A DNA stretch of 64,000 nucleotides from Mastigocoleus testarum BC008 (GCF_001456025.1 NZ_LMTZ01000087.1:95742-159741), one strand, 5' to 3'. Shown: positions 1-9,675, counted from the stretch's first letter. Translations and numbers: made by a program. Notes: generated by a model from the sequence alone, not told the origin.

Positions 1-570
1 TTCTGGAGATAAATTTAAATCGTCAGGGATTTGGGTATAAATCCAAGCTATCAACCCGGATAAGGCAACTGCTGCCAGAATTTTCGGAATATCATCAAAA
101 TGTAAAACCGCCACAATGATTGGGATCGTTACCAAAACCCCGAACTTGGCTATAGTCCGAGATCGCAGAATACTAAAACTAATACTGGCAAATAAAAATA
201 TGAATACCGATGCTAAGGGATCGTGGAGCGCAAACCCCCAAACAACATTTGTCGTTCCCGCACCTCTACCAATCCAATATCTCCCAATTACTAGAGCAAA
301 TAAAGCAATTAATTCCCAAGCCGACCCATGACCAAAAAATGTTCTCGCAATTAAAACTGCAACAATTCCTTTCAATGCTTCAGAAATAACTGCCAATATT
401 CCTACCAGCGTACCACCATGATAAAAGGCAGCAGAAACACTAATATTGCCAGTGCCAACCTTCACCAATTGCTGTTGGGTCAAAGCTCTTGTAATCCAAG
501 CAATTAGCGGAACTGCACCCAAAATTGGGCAAACAATTAAAACAAGTAAGGCACCCCAGAGTTCGCTCAT
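1..570 (-). CDS. PlsY-like glycerol-3-phosphate acyltransferase, 5' part only (190 codons visible)
   Basis: The gene runs off the left edge; its ATG is at 570. The visible protein starts MSELWGALLVLIV and is a polytopic membrane protein with about five hydrophobic segments. Two stretches resemble PlsY family blocks: VGTGNISVSAAFYHGG followed by a long helix ending in EALKG (motif 1 region), and GRYWIGRGAGTTNVVWG, which sits where PlsY has its GKGVAT motif. PlsY transfers an acyl group from acyl-phosphate to glycerol-3-phosphate in the plasma membrane. The motifs are diverged from canonical PlsY, so this may be a paralogue with another job. The total length cannot be known from this window. 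Confidence 0.55.
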   Translation of the reverse strand, partial: MSELWGALLVLIVCPILGAVPLIAWITRALTQQQLVKVGTGNISVSAAFYHGGTLVGILAVISEALKGIVAVLIARTFFGHGSAWELIALFALVIGRYWIGRGAGTTNVVWGFALHDPLASVFIFLFASISFSILRSRTIAKFGVLVTIPIIVAVLHFDDIPKILAAVALSGLIAWIYTQIPDDLNLSPE

Positions 571-981
571 ACGTAAATTATGTTATAAACTTTAGAATTC
601 GTTTCCCATTTCAAATCTAAAGCCTTTCTGAGTATTTCGGGGCAAATTATAGGTCAAATTAAATAAGGGCGTTGGTTACGTTCTACGCCCCTACTGTTCG
701 CTAATATTAATTTCTTTGATTTTTGGGTGTTATAAAGAACTGATAATTTTAGAGATATTCTAGCTATGTTTAGAATGCGGCAATAACAGTAAGGGAAAAA
801 TATTATTAATCTCAAGTCATTAATTTCAAAAATAGTTAATTTCAAGCATCAGTAATCTTGAAGATTAAATCTTGAGTCTCAAACATTGAGTATTAATATC
901 TATAATTTCCCCACGCGTTTTCGTTGTTAACTGCACTCCAACACTTACTACACCCTAGTTTTGTATTCAATCAATAGATAT
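571..981. other. AT-rich intergenic stretch, no gene seen
   Basis: I see only short open frames without coding character and no clear hairpin, tandem repeat or RNA gene. It lies between the PlsY-like gene and the small membrane protein, both on the minus strand. Confidence 0.5.
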
Positions 982-1122
982 TTAGTTGATAGCGTAGGCG
1001 GAACTGAGTGCCCAAATAATTAGAGCGGTAATTGACCCCAAGATAAAAATACTCGAAATCACGACTAATTTTGGAGAGTCAGCACCCTCAAATTTCATGA
1101 TTCCTCTATTTAAGTCAGACAT
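982..1122 (-). CDS. 46-aa single-helix membrane protein, cyanobacterial type
   Basis: A short frame starts at ATG 1122 and reads MSDLNRGIMKFEGADSPKLV, then one hydrophobic helix of about 20 residues (residues 20-40), then SSAYAIN and a stop. A purine-rich GAAGGGG lies about 14 bases upstream, and a second in-frame ATG follows at residue 9. The architecture, a short charged N-terminus with an acidic/proline turn and one transmembrane helix, is typical of small photosystem-associated or thylakoid proteins of cyanobacteria. I recognise the style but cannot name the family with confidence. It stands alone, with non-coding sequence on both sides. Confidence 0.6.
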   Translation of the reverse strand: MSDLNRGIMKFEGADSPKLVVISSIFILGSITALIIWALSSAYAIN

Positions 1123-1388
1123 AACGAAAACAACCCCTTCTATTATGGCTTTGCTACAAAACTAATAGGCTTGTTTCGATTTTAGTCTCTAATTTCTACT
1201 TAAATGTAACTTTCTTAATACCATTTTTATTAAGCTTTATAATTGTTACAGTTCTAAATATAACTTTATCTTTCGGCAAAATATTTTCAAGTGTCGTATA
1301 TGATAAAGGTAAATTACGATACAGAATAATATAGCTTTCAAGCTTTGAAGATTAGGGTTTAAGAAAAATCATTTGACTTCTTGTCAAT

Positions 1389-3329
1389 TCAACTATTGCA
1401 AAATGCAAGTACTCCAGCTGGAGAACCCGAACCATCACTCAAGCGTAAAATTCCAATAACTAAAGTTGTCCCGGTGGGAGATAACTGTTCTAAATTGCTC
1501 AAATTTTCTAATACAATCCGGGGTTTTTCTAATACTAAGCGGTTAACAGCGAAAGTTTTATCTTGACCTGGGTCGACTCCGTGAGTATCAATACCAACTC
1601 CAGCAATTAGCCGTTTTTCGAGTAAAAAATGTACTGCATCAAGACCAAAGCCTGGAAAGTGTAGATTTCCTTGGGGATCCCGTGGAAGAAAAGCATCGCA
1701 ATCACCCCATTTGTCTTTCCAACCCGTATTCATTAAGACTAAAGACTCAGAAGGTATTTCCCCATTTTGTGTTTCCCAAGCAAATACATCTTCAAGAGTA
1801 AGTTTATAGTCAGGATTAGCTAATGCTTGTTCCCGAGCATCTATAACTACTGCAGATAAAACTAAAGAGTCTGCAGGGTATTTATCGATACCTATACCGT
1901 TAGGATGAAAACTATTAGGTGCATTGACGTGAGTAGCACTGTGTTCTCCCATTGAGAAACGACGCAAACAATAGCCATCTTCAGTAAAATTTGCTACTTC
2001 CTCAAATTCTACTAGTGGGTCACCCTCCCACTGGGGGATATCAGTATCAATTGTGTGGCTGAGGTGAATGATGCGGGAGTAACGAATAAAGTTCTGGGAA
2101 TTCTTTGGTGTAATTTCTGTTCTATGGGTATTTTGTTTCAGATTAGAAAAATTAGGGTTGGAGTTCCGCGTTAACCTGGCTAAGGTCGCTTCCATGACTG
2201 CTGAGGTTTGACCTGTTACTGTAAATACCAATGCTTCCCGATAAATTCTCTGGGCATTGTGATTACTATAGTTCGCCGCTCCACTAGAAACAGTAACACA
2301 AGCATGGGCAATACGTGTTGCAAGATCGATTGACCACGCTCGTAATTTTAATTTTACCGATAATTCTACATCTGCAGACTGCTGGTTCATTTCCCTAATT
2401 TGCTTGCGACATTCCCTGAGTTCCTGATTCAGAGACTCAAAAGCTGATTGAATGAATGGAAAAGGTTTTTTTTGTAATGTCGATTCAATGAGGTCCAAAC
2501 CAGCAAAAGCACAACCTGTCACCATCGGAGTATTGTTAAGAACCTTGATGCGATCGTTATGATTTATCCAACCAGGGGCTTTGACTGCAACAACATTTTC
2601 CGATGGTAAAAACCAACTATTCAAAGTCGCACTCACTGTGTTGGTTGATGTAATTGCTGCTAAGGACGCGGGATCAGAAAACGTTATCGAACCTCCACCT
2701 TGCTGTTGTGTTTCCTGAAAGGGTACAACTCCAAAAACCGCACGACCATCTGATAAGGTCGCAGCAACGATAAAGTAATGAAAATAACCATATCCAGTTA
2801 CCCAAGGGACAAAACCATCTAGTTGATATCCTCCAGGGACAGAGATAGCTTCAGTTAAAGGTTTTCCCTGACGGCGTAATTGGGAAAATCCAACACCTAC
2901 CAATAATTCACCATTTCCCATATGGGGAAGATACTTTTCTTGCAAATGAGAGTTGCTACTGTTCGCCAACATACTTCCTGCGCTTTGATGTTGGGTTTGC
3001 AAGAAAGCTAAAGCACCAGAGTATCTAGCTACCAGTTCTTGAAAATCACTAAAGTCATTTTGTACTAATTCCTTTCCACCCCAACGACGAGGAACTTTCA
3101 AAGCCAATAAACCCAATTTACCAAGCCCTTTAAGTGCTGTGAGTAAACTATCTGGATTGGAATCTATATCATTGGCTATGGGTGCAACTCGGTTGACTAG
3201 ATGAGATTTAGCAATATCTAAAATATTATCGGTTCCCTTTGTAGAAACTGGAAAATTATTCTTACTTTTCACAGGCAGTGTTGAAATTATTTTTCTGTCC
3301 TGGCTTACCCATGAGAATATATTACTCAA
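1389..3329 (-). CDS. Acyl-CoA dehydrogenase-like / cyclase (kynurenine-formamidase-like) fusion protein
   Basis: 646 aa in two parts. Residues about 30-390 look like an acyl-CoA dehydrogenase-type flavoprotein: an N-terminal helical part containing VPRRWGGKEL, a middle beta part (GVGFSQLRRQGKPL, GYQLDGFVPWVTG) and a C-terminal helical part. Residues about 418-646 match the metal-dependent cyclase family of which kynurenine formamidase KynB is a member, opening with IIHLSHTIDTDIPQWEGDP. The family motif HxGTHxDxPxH appears as HSATHVNAP (H463, H467), so the usual Asp is Asn and the last His is replaced. The start is probably the TTG at 3329; no ATG occurs near the N-terminus. Substrate unknown. 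The fusion suggests flavin oxidation or acyl recognition coupled to hydrolysis or lactonisation, which is inference. Confidence 0.75.
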   Translation of the reverse strand: MSNIFSWVSQDRKIISTLPVKSKNNFPVSTKGTDNILDIAKSHLVNRVAPIANDIDSNPDSLLTALKGLGKLGLLALKVPRRWGGKELVQNDFSDFQELVARYSGALAFLQTQHQSAGSMLANSSNSHLQEKYLPHMGNGELLVGVGFSQLRRQGKPLTEAISVPGGYQLDGFVPWVTGYGYFHYFIVAATLSDGRAVFGVVPFQETQQQGGGSITFSDPASLAAITSTNTVSATLNSWFLPSENVVAVKAPGWINHNDRIKVLNNTPMVTGCAFAGLDLIESTLQKKPFPFIQSAFESLNQELRECRKQIREMNQQSADVELSVKLKLRAWSIDLATRIAHACVTVSSGAANYSNHNAQRIYREALVFTVTGQTSAVMEATLARLTRNSNPNFSNLKQNTHRTEITPKNSQNFIRYSRIIHLSHTIDTDIPQWEGDPLVEFEEVANFTEDGYCLRRFSMGEHSATHVNAPNSFHPNGIGIDKYPADSLVLSAVVIDAREQALANPDYKLTLEDVFAWETQNGEIPSESLVLMNTGWKDKWGDCDAFLPRDPQGNLHFPGFGLDAVHFLLEKRLIAGVGIDTHGVDPGQDKTFAVNRLVLEKPRIVLENLSNLEQLSPTGTTLVIGILRLSDGSGSPAGVLAFCNS

Positions 3330-4239
3330 AATTTATACAAAAAAGATCGCGAAGAATAAGGGAAGAATAAATAATCCCCCAAGACCCATACTAATCGAGA
3401 CCTGAGGGGTTCAAATGTTGCAGCAAAAAGTGAATCACTCTTCAGTAAACAACTATTAGATTAAGTTTGGATTATAACCTGGTTAAAATCACTTAAAGGC
3501 TTGCATGAAGTTACACTTTATTTTATTAATTTCTCGAGAGAGTAAGAGTAATATTTCAGACTTCTAGTACGAATAAGAATTTTTGATACCTATGTTCGTT
3601 TTCTTATAGCCAAATTTTATGATAAAGTTGCCTAGGGCACTTAAGGGGGAAGACCCCTCACTCCTTGCATATACGAATTAAGCTTAGGACTATTAGTTGT
3701 AAAAGTTAATTCCGATCAGGTTTTCCCCCTTATTACTATTTGTCACCCTGGGCGTAGAAGAAGGGTTATTTAACGTATCACCTTCTTCAGCGCTCCCCCT
3801 TACTCAGAGAGGATTATAATTACATTAGCTCACAAATTATCCACATCACATATCATATATTTTGATACATCTAATTGGGGAGTAGGGTGAAGAAAAAGAA
3901 AAATGATTTATTCCTACAAATTTTTAGTCAGCTATATCTAGAGTCTAAAAAAAACTTGATACCGAATTTGAATGTTCTAAAAATTACTTACAATAGATCT
4001 GGTTGGAGTAAATTTAATCGTTGTAGGATACAAGTACAAAAATAAAATTGTGCGATCGCAAGTAATAAGTTTTATATAAATTAAGAATCAATAATTAAGT
4101 CTATTTGCGTAATAAATTTGCTTTGTAACAATACCTCCGAACACGAACGAATACAAAAGCTATCTGTTCATGTCCGAAGGAGCATATGGGTAATTTGGGT
4201 GATTAGCAGAATTGTCTGGGTTGAAACTCAGAAGTTGAT
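3330..4239. other. 910-bp intergenic region with one imperfect hairpin, no gene seen
   Basis: No credible coding frame. At 3752-3764 and 3781-3793 the arms GCGTAGAAGAAGG and CCTTCTTCAGCGC form an 11/13-bp stem around a 16-base loop, in a GC-richer patch of otherwise AT-rich DNA. A complete HIP1 site occurs at about 4053. The hairpin could be part of a small RNA or an old mobile-element remnant; nothing decides it. Confidence 0.4.
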
Positions 4240-5016
4240 TTAAGCAACAGCAAATTCTGTATTTGCTTCTTTTTTGGACGCTGTACTATCCTGCACTAAT
4301 GAAGGTTGTTCCTCTTGACGCTGTAACAAATTGCTAGCAAATGCCCACATAGCATTAACCTTACGTTTGCGCCATTCATCTATCAAGACTTGAACTTCAT
4401 TTGCAGACATTCTGCGCATCATTGCTTCATACAAATATGCTGCATGGCTTGTTTCATCTCGAGCTATACTCAGCATTCCGAGTTTTAATGTGCGAGTAAC
4501 AGTATCTTTCTCCGGTAAAATATTTGCCATGCGGGTAAAATCTTTACTAGCATCCAATTCCAAAATGTAAGTGCTACCGATGAAAGTATTCCAGTCAATA
4601 TGTAAAGGTTTGAGTTGTTCTGAAGAGTAACCTCGAAAATATGCAGCAAAAAAAGGACTGCGGGAACGCTCGGATTTCTTTTCCTCTGTTTTCCCAGAGG
4701 TAGTTTCAGTTGTGTTCTGAGTTTTATTCTGAAAACTTATAACCTCTTTGTTTAATTGCTTCAGGGAATGGGCGAAAATTTGACCATGTTTATCTTCATC
4801 CGATGCGTGTTTTGCTAATTTTTCTGCTAACCAAGTATCACCCTCATTAGCAGCACGCTCGCTTAGGGTTGTTAAAAAGGGGACGGAACCTGATTCTGCT
4901 AATTGGAAACCCGCAAGGATATTAGGTCGTGTTTTCAAATCGCGAATTTGCAGTGCAGAATAATAAGCAATAGCACCTGAACCAAGCACATGCATTCCGT
5001 AAGTAAAGAGATCCAT
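4240..5016 (-). CDS. Ferritin-like (di-iron type) four-helix protein
   Basis: 258 aa from ATG 5016 (a TTG lies directly upstream). Two helix pairs carry carboxylate/histidine patterns of the ferritin-like superfamily: DEDKHGQ in the first half, preceded by an ESGS-containing helix, and RDETSHAAYLYEAM in the second half, preceded by ILELDASKDF. Between them is a long polar linker rich in T, E, K and S (about residues 95-120). The C-terminal 25 residues are low complexity. Such proteins bind two metal ions and act as oxidases, oxygenases or iron-handling proteins; the sequence does not say which. It stands between the flavoprotein/cyclase fusion and the rhomboid homologue, all on the minus strand with wide spacing, so an operon is not obvious. 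Confidence 0.65.
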   Translation of the reverse strand: MDLFTYGMHVLGSGAIAYYSALQIRDLKTRPNILAGFQLAESGSVPFLTTLSERAANEGDTWLAEKLAKHASDEDKHGQIFAHSLKQLNKEVISFQNKTQNTTETTSGKTEEKKSERSRSPFFAAYFRGYSSEQLKPLHIDWNTFIGSTYILELDASKDFTRMANILPEKDTVTRTLKLGMLSIARDETSHAAYLYEAMMRRMSANEVQVLIDEWRKRKVNAMWAFASNLLQRQEEQPSLVQDSTASKKEANTEFAVA

Positions 5017-5196
5017 CAAGACGAACCCAATTTTTAGTAACTTATACTTGTTATGTTAGTAACATTTTCAAAGTTTGCGATCGTGTTTTCATAACATAGA
5101 GAACTGAAGATTAGCTATCGAACATTGGAAATATTTTAGGTAAATAAAATAGTTGAAAGATAATATCAGAATACTTAATAGCCTTTAGAGATTATT

Positions 5197-5892
5197 TTAA
5201 GATCTAAAACGCGCCCAACTAGCACCAACAAATATACCTGCAGCATGTGCCCAGTATCCTGCACTACTTGGATTTACTCCACCAGTAATATTTAAACTAC
5301 CAACACTATAAAATAACTGTTGTAAAAACCACCACAAAAGATATAACGAAGCAGGTACTTCTATGGGAATAAACACAATTATTAAAGGCAGAATAGTATC
5401 AACTTTAGCCTTGGGAAATCTAAATACATATGCTCCTAAAACAGAAGCGATCGCCGCATTCGCACCAATTAAAGGTACTTTCAAAGTAGGTTCAGCCAAA
5501 ATTTGGATTAAACCAGTAATAACACCACAAATCAGATATAAACTTAAAAATTTGCCATAACCAAAGGCTTTCTCTACCGATTTACCAAAAACCCATAAAA
5601 ACAATGAATTACCTAATATCTGACTGAAACTCCCATGAAGAAACATTCCTGCGAGTAACGACGTCGAACTTAATATAACTATTACCCAAGCTGCAGGATT
5701 ACCTGAAATTGCATCGGTAATTGCCAAACTAATTTTACCGGGAATGATTCCCCAACTGTAAATAAAATTACTTAATTCGCCACTTAGTTCTAGTTTTAGT
5801 TCCCATAAAAATAAAATAATATTAATACCAATCAGACTGTAAGTGGCTACTGGTACCCTTTTACCGCGAACGTTATCACTAATAGGAATCAT
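5197..5892 (-). CDS. Rhomboid-family membrane protein lacking the catalytic serine (probable pseudoprotease)
   Basis: 231 aa with about six transmembrane segments and the rhomboid fold signatures: MFLHGSFSQILGNSLFLWVFG (HxxxxxxGN block, here split by a polar insert), a glycine-rich helix LIGANAAIASVLGAY and a late WAHAAGIFVGA. In active rhomboids the glycine-rich helix carries GxSG with the nucleophilic serine; here the position reads GAN (codon AAT). The histidine of the last helix is kept (WAH). With the serine gone, proteolysis by the usual Ser-His dyad is not expected. Inactive rhomboids elsewhere act in membrane protein quality control; a similar role here is inference. Start ATG 5892. 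Confidence 0.8.
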   Translation of the reverse strand: MIPISDNVRGKRVPVATYSLIGINIILFLWELKLELSGELSNFIYSWGIIPGKISLAITDAISGNPAAWVIVILSSTSLLAGMFLHGSFSQILGNSLFLWVFGKSVEKAFGYGKFLSLYLICGVITGLIQILAEPTLKVPLIGANAAIASVLGAYVFRFPKAKVDTILPLIIVFIPIEVPASLYLLWWFLQQLFYSVGSLNITGGVNPSSAGYWAHAAGIFVGASWARFRS

Positions 5893-6364
5893 TGCAATTT
5901 GTAACTTTATTGGATTTTAGCTCGTAGGATATTTGAGCAAAATAACAGATTAATAGTGAATATTTACATTCATCCGGTTATTTACAATCTGCCTTTAGTG
6001 ATAAATCAAACCTTACATATAGTAGTAAACGTGTTTGTTAGGAAATTATACTTTTACTTTGAAGGGGACAGGGGATAGATAAATGTCCTAACACTTATGG
6101 TGACTGCTAAATATACAGATACAGAAACTCTTTTATTTTTAACGCTCCAGAAGTGAAGTAATAGTTAACTGTACAATTAATTTACCAGTTTATAGAGTAA
6201 TTATTTGTAATACTATAGGAACTCTGAAATCTGCGATTATGAGGTAAAAAACCATCTGTATTCTTGAGAAAGATATCAAAACTACGCTATGAGAAAAGCT
6301 TGATGCTAATGAATATGGCAAGATTGAAATTAGAATTTATCGAAATACGTGATGACAAACTAAA
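5893..6364. other. Divergent intergenic region, no feature seen
   Basis: AT-rich spacer between the divergently read rhomboid homologue and the kinase gene. It must hold both promoters, but I see no clear operator, hairpin or repeat. Confidence 0.4.
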
Positions 6365-8482
6365 ATGTTGGCAAAAATACTTGTTGGACGGTACCAAATT
6401 GTCAAACATTTAGGAGGAGGTGGTTTTGGGGAAACATTTATCGCCCAAGATACCCACTTACCTGGTAAACCTGAATGTGTTGTCAAAAAACTGAAGACTC
6501 AGTCAACAGATTTATCAAACCTACAAACAGCTAGACGTTTATTCGATACAGAAGCTCAAGTTTTACATAAATTAGGGAATCACAACCAAATACCCCAGTT
6601 ATTAGCATATTTAGAAGAAAACCAGGAATTTTACCTCGTTCAAGAATTTATTGCTGGTCATGACCTTTATCAAGAATTAACTTCTGGGGAAAAGAAACCC
6701 GAGCAGGAAGTAATTTCTTTATTGGTTGAGGTTTTACAGATATTGGACTTTGTTCATCAGCAACAGGTAATTCATCGTGATATTAACCCTGGGAACATTC
6801 TCCGTAGAGAGCAAGATAAAAAATTAGTTCTAATCGATTTTGGTGCGGTTAAACAAATCAGTACACAAATATTTACTCCCGAAGGGAAAACTAAATCCAC
6901 CGTAGTTATAGGTACTCCTGGATACATAGCTGCAGAACAAGCACAGGGTTGTCCCAAATTTAACAGCGACATTTATTCTTTGGGAATAATTGGGATCCAA
7001 GCATTAACCGGACTTGCTCCAGAAGAATTAGAAAAAGATGAAAAGACTCATGAGATTGTTTGGCGACATGGAGCACAGGTTAGTCCTGAGTTAGGACAAA
7101 TTTTAGATATGATGGTGCGCTATGACTTTCGTCAGCGTTTTTCTTCAGCAGCGATCGTATTGGAATCTTTAATAAATTTAGATAAGCAAAAAAATAAAAT
7201 ATCAAAAACGTTTATTGTTTCTCCTAAACTTGAATACTTAAAAAGTGCTATTCCCTCCAAAATTAATTATAAAAAAATTATTATTAAATCATTAACTGCA
7301 ATTATTTTAGTAATTACTGGAGGAGTTATATCTTTTTCCATAGTAGATATCGTAGGCAAGGAGAATGCTAATGATTTATATAAGAAAGCTAATACGTTTT
7401 ATGATTTAAAACAATATGAAAATGCAATTGAATCTTACGAAAAAGTAGTTGATATTAAACCCGATTTTTATCCAGCTTGGAATGGTTTAGGTAAAACATT
7501 TTATGAGAAAAAAAGATATAAAGAAGCATTAGAAGCTTACAATAGTGCAATTAAACTAGAAAATAATAATAAGGAAGCCTGGAGAAATAGAGGGTTTAGT
7601 CTATACAAATTAGAAAGATATGAAGATGCAATTAGCTCATTCAACAAAGCATTAATTCTCGATGAAAATCAACCAGAAGTTTGGAATGCATTAGGGGAAG
7701 CTTTCAGCGATATCAATCGATATTCCCAAGCAATTCATGCTTACGAAAGAGCAACTAAGTTGAATCATAAATTTGATTTGGCTTGGAATAATAAAGGAAA
7801 AGCACTACATAAACAACATCGCTATGAAGATGCGGTAGAAGCATACAAACAAGCAACAGGTTTAAAAATAGATTACGTTGAAGCTTGGTATAATTTAGGT
7901 AATTCTTATGCCAGATTAAAAGAGCATGAAGAAGCATTTGAAGCATATGATAAAGCTGTGCAATACCAACCAGATTATTCCCAAGCATGGCTATCTAAAG
8001 GTAATATGCTGATTAATCTAGAACGTCATGAAGAAGCAATTGAATCCTTTCAACAAGTGATTAAATACCAACCCAAAAGCTATAAGGCTTGGTTTAATAA
8101 AGGATGGTGTCTGCATAAAACTAAGCGTTATGAATCAGCAGTTGATGCTTACGATCGAGCAATTGAAATTCAAGGTAACGACTATAATTCTTGGTATAAC
8201 AAAGGTAATTCCTTATATAAATTGAAGCGATATCAAAAAGCAATCGAAGCTTATAATATGGCGATTACCTATCAACCAGAACATTTTGAAAGTTTCTATA
8301 GCAAAGGTAATGTCTTGTTTGATATGAAACGCTATAAAGATGCACTTACAGCATATGAAGCGGCGATAAAAATTAAGCCTAATGATAAAAAAGCTAAGAA
8401 AGCTCGCAATAAGGCTAAAGATAAGTTAGAGGGTCGTAAATCTTTTTTATTTGGGAGAAATTTTAGAATTAAGTTTTGGTAA
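6365..8482 (+). CDS. Serine/threonine protein kinase with membrane anchor and TPR repeats
   Basis: 705 aa. The kinase domain (about 8-270) has the glycine loop GGGGFGE (17-23), the lysine in VVKKL (about 41), the catalytic HRDINPGN (137-144) and DFG (158-160), so it should be active. A hydrophobic segment at about 305-329 anchors it in the membrane. Residues 335-690 contain ten tetratricopeptide repeats with the W-N-x-G and A-I-x-A-Y pattern, placed on the far side of the membrane segment. This kinase-TM-TPR layout is common in filamentous cyanobacteria; the TPRs probably bind protein partners. Start ATG 6365 without a strong ribosome binding site. No obvious operon partner. Confidence 0.9.
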   Translation: MLAKILVGRYQIVKHLGGGGFGETFIAQDTHLPGKPECVVKKLKTQSTDLSNLQTARRLFDTEAQVLHKLGNHNQIPQLLAYLEENQEFYLVQEFIAGHDLYQELTSGEKKPEQEVISLLVEVLQILDFVHQQQVIHRDINPGNILRREQDKKLVLIDFGAVKQISTQIFTPEGKTKSTVVIGTPGYIAAEQAQGCPKFNSDIYSLGIIGIQALTGLAPEELEKDEKTHEIVWRHGAQVSPELGQILDMMVRYDFRQRFSSAAIVLESLINLDKQKNKISKTFIVSPKLEYLKSAIPSKINYKKIIIKSLTAIILVITGGVISFSIVDIVGKENANDLYKKANTFYDLKQYENAIESYEKVVDIKPDFYPAWNGLGKTFYEKKRYKEALEAYNSAIKLENNNKEAWRNRGFSLYKLERYEDAISSFNKALILDENQPEVWNALGEAFSDINRYSQAIHAYERATKLNHKFDLAWNNKGKALHKQHRYEDAVEAYKQATGLKIDYVEAWYNLGNSYARLKEHEEAFEAYDKAVQYQPDYSQAWLSKGNMLINLERHEEAIESFQQVIKYQPKSYKAWFNKGWCLHKTKRYESAVDAYDRAIEIQGNDYNSWYNKGNSLYKLKRYQKAIEAYNMAITYQPEHFESFYSKGNVLFDMKRYKDALTAYEAAIKIKPNDKKAKKARNKAKDKLEGRKSFLFGRNFRIKFW

Positions 8483-8615
8483 GTAGATTTAAGTTTTGTT
8501 CGCACAGAATACTTTTAGTACATACTGTAGATACATATATACTATAAACTAACAAGCTAGTAGAGCTTTTATACACGCTAAATAATAGATTTTGAATCTT
8601 CTGTTGTGTTACCAG

Positions 8616-8846
8616 CTATTCTTGATGTTCAGCTAAAGTATTCTCTTGACTATTAAATGCTTGTTGTTCATTAGATGCTTGATTGTTTTGTTTGCGATAT
8701 ACCTCTGGTATAGCGCTTTGGTCATCGCCAGTAATTTCAGAATTTTGATTTTTGGCTGACTCGTTACCACAGCAGCCATCATCCCATTTATCACCAGGTT
8801 TGTGGTTACAAACTTTCACTTTTGTCTGGTTTGGCTTGTTTGACAT
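8616..8846 (-). CDS. Small hydrophilic Cys-containing protein, unknown function
   Basis: 76 aa, starting MSNKPNQTKVKVC. The first half has three cysteines, a single one in VCNHKPGDKWDDG and a CC pair just after it, which could bind a metal; the second half is rich in Q, N, S and E and looks disordered. No transmembrane segment. It is on the same strand as the NACHT-mCpol pair and lies 343 bp downstream of it, too far to claim one operon. I do not recognise the family. It may be a real small gene because the frame is clean and the ATG well placed. Confidence 0.45.
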   Translation of the reverse strand: MSNKPNQTKVKVCNHKPGDKWDDGCCGNESAKNQNSEITGDDQSAIPEVYRKQNNQASNEQQAFNSQENTLAEHQE

Positions 8847-9189
8847 GATTGAGCTACGCCTAAAATTTCCCTAGCTTTTAATCAAGCTATCTGCTTAATT
8901 ATATACCTTTTAAGCAATCACTGGAAATAAGTGGCAATTAGCGGCATTGTTTAAATTTTGATTAACATGAGTTCGATTTAAAAGTTTTGGAATAAACCCC
9001 CATCAAATATATTGAAATTTTATCCAGGCTGTAGTAAGGAGTAATGAATGGGCAAAGAATTTCGATTCATGCCTTGGGTGAATTGAAACCTAAAATAACG
9101 TAAAGGTTCTTGATACCTTTGATATTAAAAAGATTAATTTAATTTAAATTTTTAGATTTAGATAAAATTTACACATTATGCGGCAAAGT
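8847..9189. other. 343-bp spacer downstream of the mCpol gene, no feature seen
   Basis: AT-rich, with no convincing hairpin-plus-T-run terminator and no coding frame. Confidence 0.4.
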
Positions 9190-9627
9190 CTAATTTACTT
9201 CTGATTTAGTTTGTCTAAGCCTGCAATGAGCTAAAAAGGCTGTCTTACCGAGTCCATAGGACATTTTAATTCCAATCGTTCGTTCAAATAGATTAGCAAT
9301 CTTCTTTGCTAAAATTTCACCATCAATTTCTTTTAAAGAGTACTTTATTAAAATGTTATCTCCACCTGCGACCTCAAACTTGACAACATCTCCAAAGGAA
9401 CTACCAATTTTAGTGTTCAAGTCACAAAGAGCAAGCATGAAGCTTTTTAAATTTGTAGATAAATCTGTAGCTTCTTCACTTGCAGTTTTCCTATAAAATT
9501 CACCAAATTTGGTTCCTACTTTGTCACCGTCAAGTGCAATACATGCTGATGATGGTAACCTTGCTTTGGCAATAATTTTAAATATTTCTTCTTTAGTTTT
9601 TTCAACAACTTCTTCGTTATAAATCAT
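9190..9627 (-). CDS. mCpol (minimal CRISPR polymerase) domain protein, predicted cyclic-nucleotide synthase
   Basis: 145 aa from ATG 9627, which follows an alternative TTG. The protein is essentially one palm-type polymerase/cyclase domain related to the Cas10 and GGDEF folds: a first strand with CIALDGDKVG (metal-binding aspartates D33 and D35), a helix with FMLALCDLN, then FEVAGGDNILI, the GGD(D/E) position (88-91, here GGDN), and a C-terminal SYGLGKTAFLAHCRLRQTKS resembling the GIGKT block near the end of mCpol and Cas10 palm domains. mCpol proteins were predicted by comparative genomics to make nucleotide second messengers, and one class was recently reported in the phage-defence system Panoptes. 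It lies 48 bp downstream of the NACHT ATPase gene on the same strand, so the two are probably co-transcribed. The fourth catalytic-motif residue is Asn rather than Asp/Glu. Confidence 0.8.
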   Translation of the reverse strand: MIYNEEVVEKTKEEIFKIIAKARLPSSACIALDGDKVGTKFGEFYRKTASEEATDLSTNLKSFMLALCDLNTKIGSSFGDVVKFEVAGGDNILIKYSLKEIDGEILAKKIANLFERTIGIKMSYGLGKTAFLAHCRLRQTKSEVN

Positions 9628-9675
9628 CAATTCTATTTATTTCTCCGTTAATATTTATTGACAGTTGATTGATAT

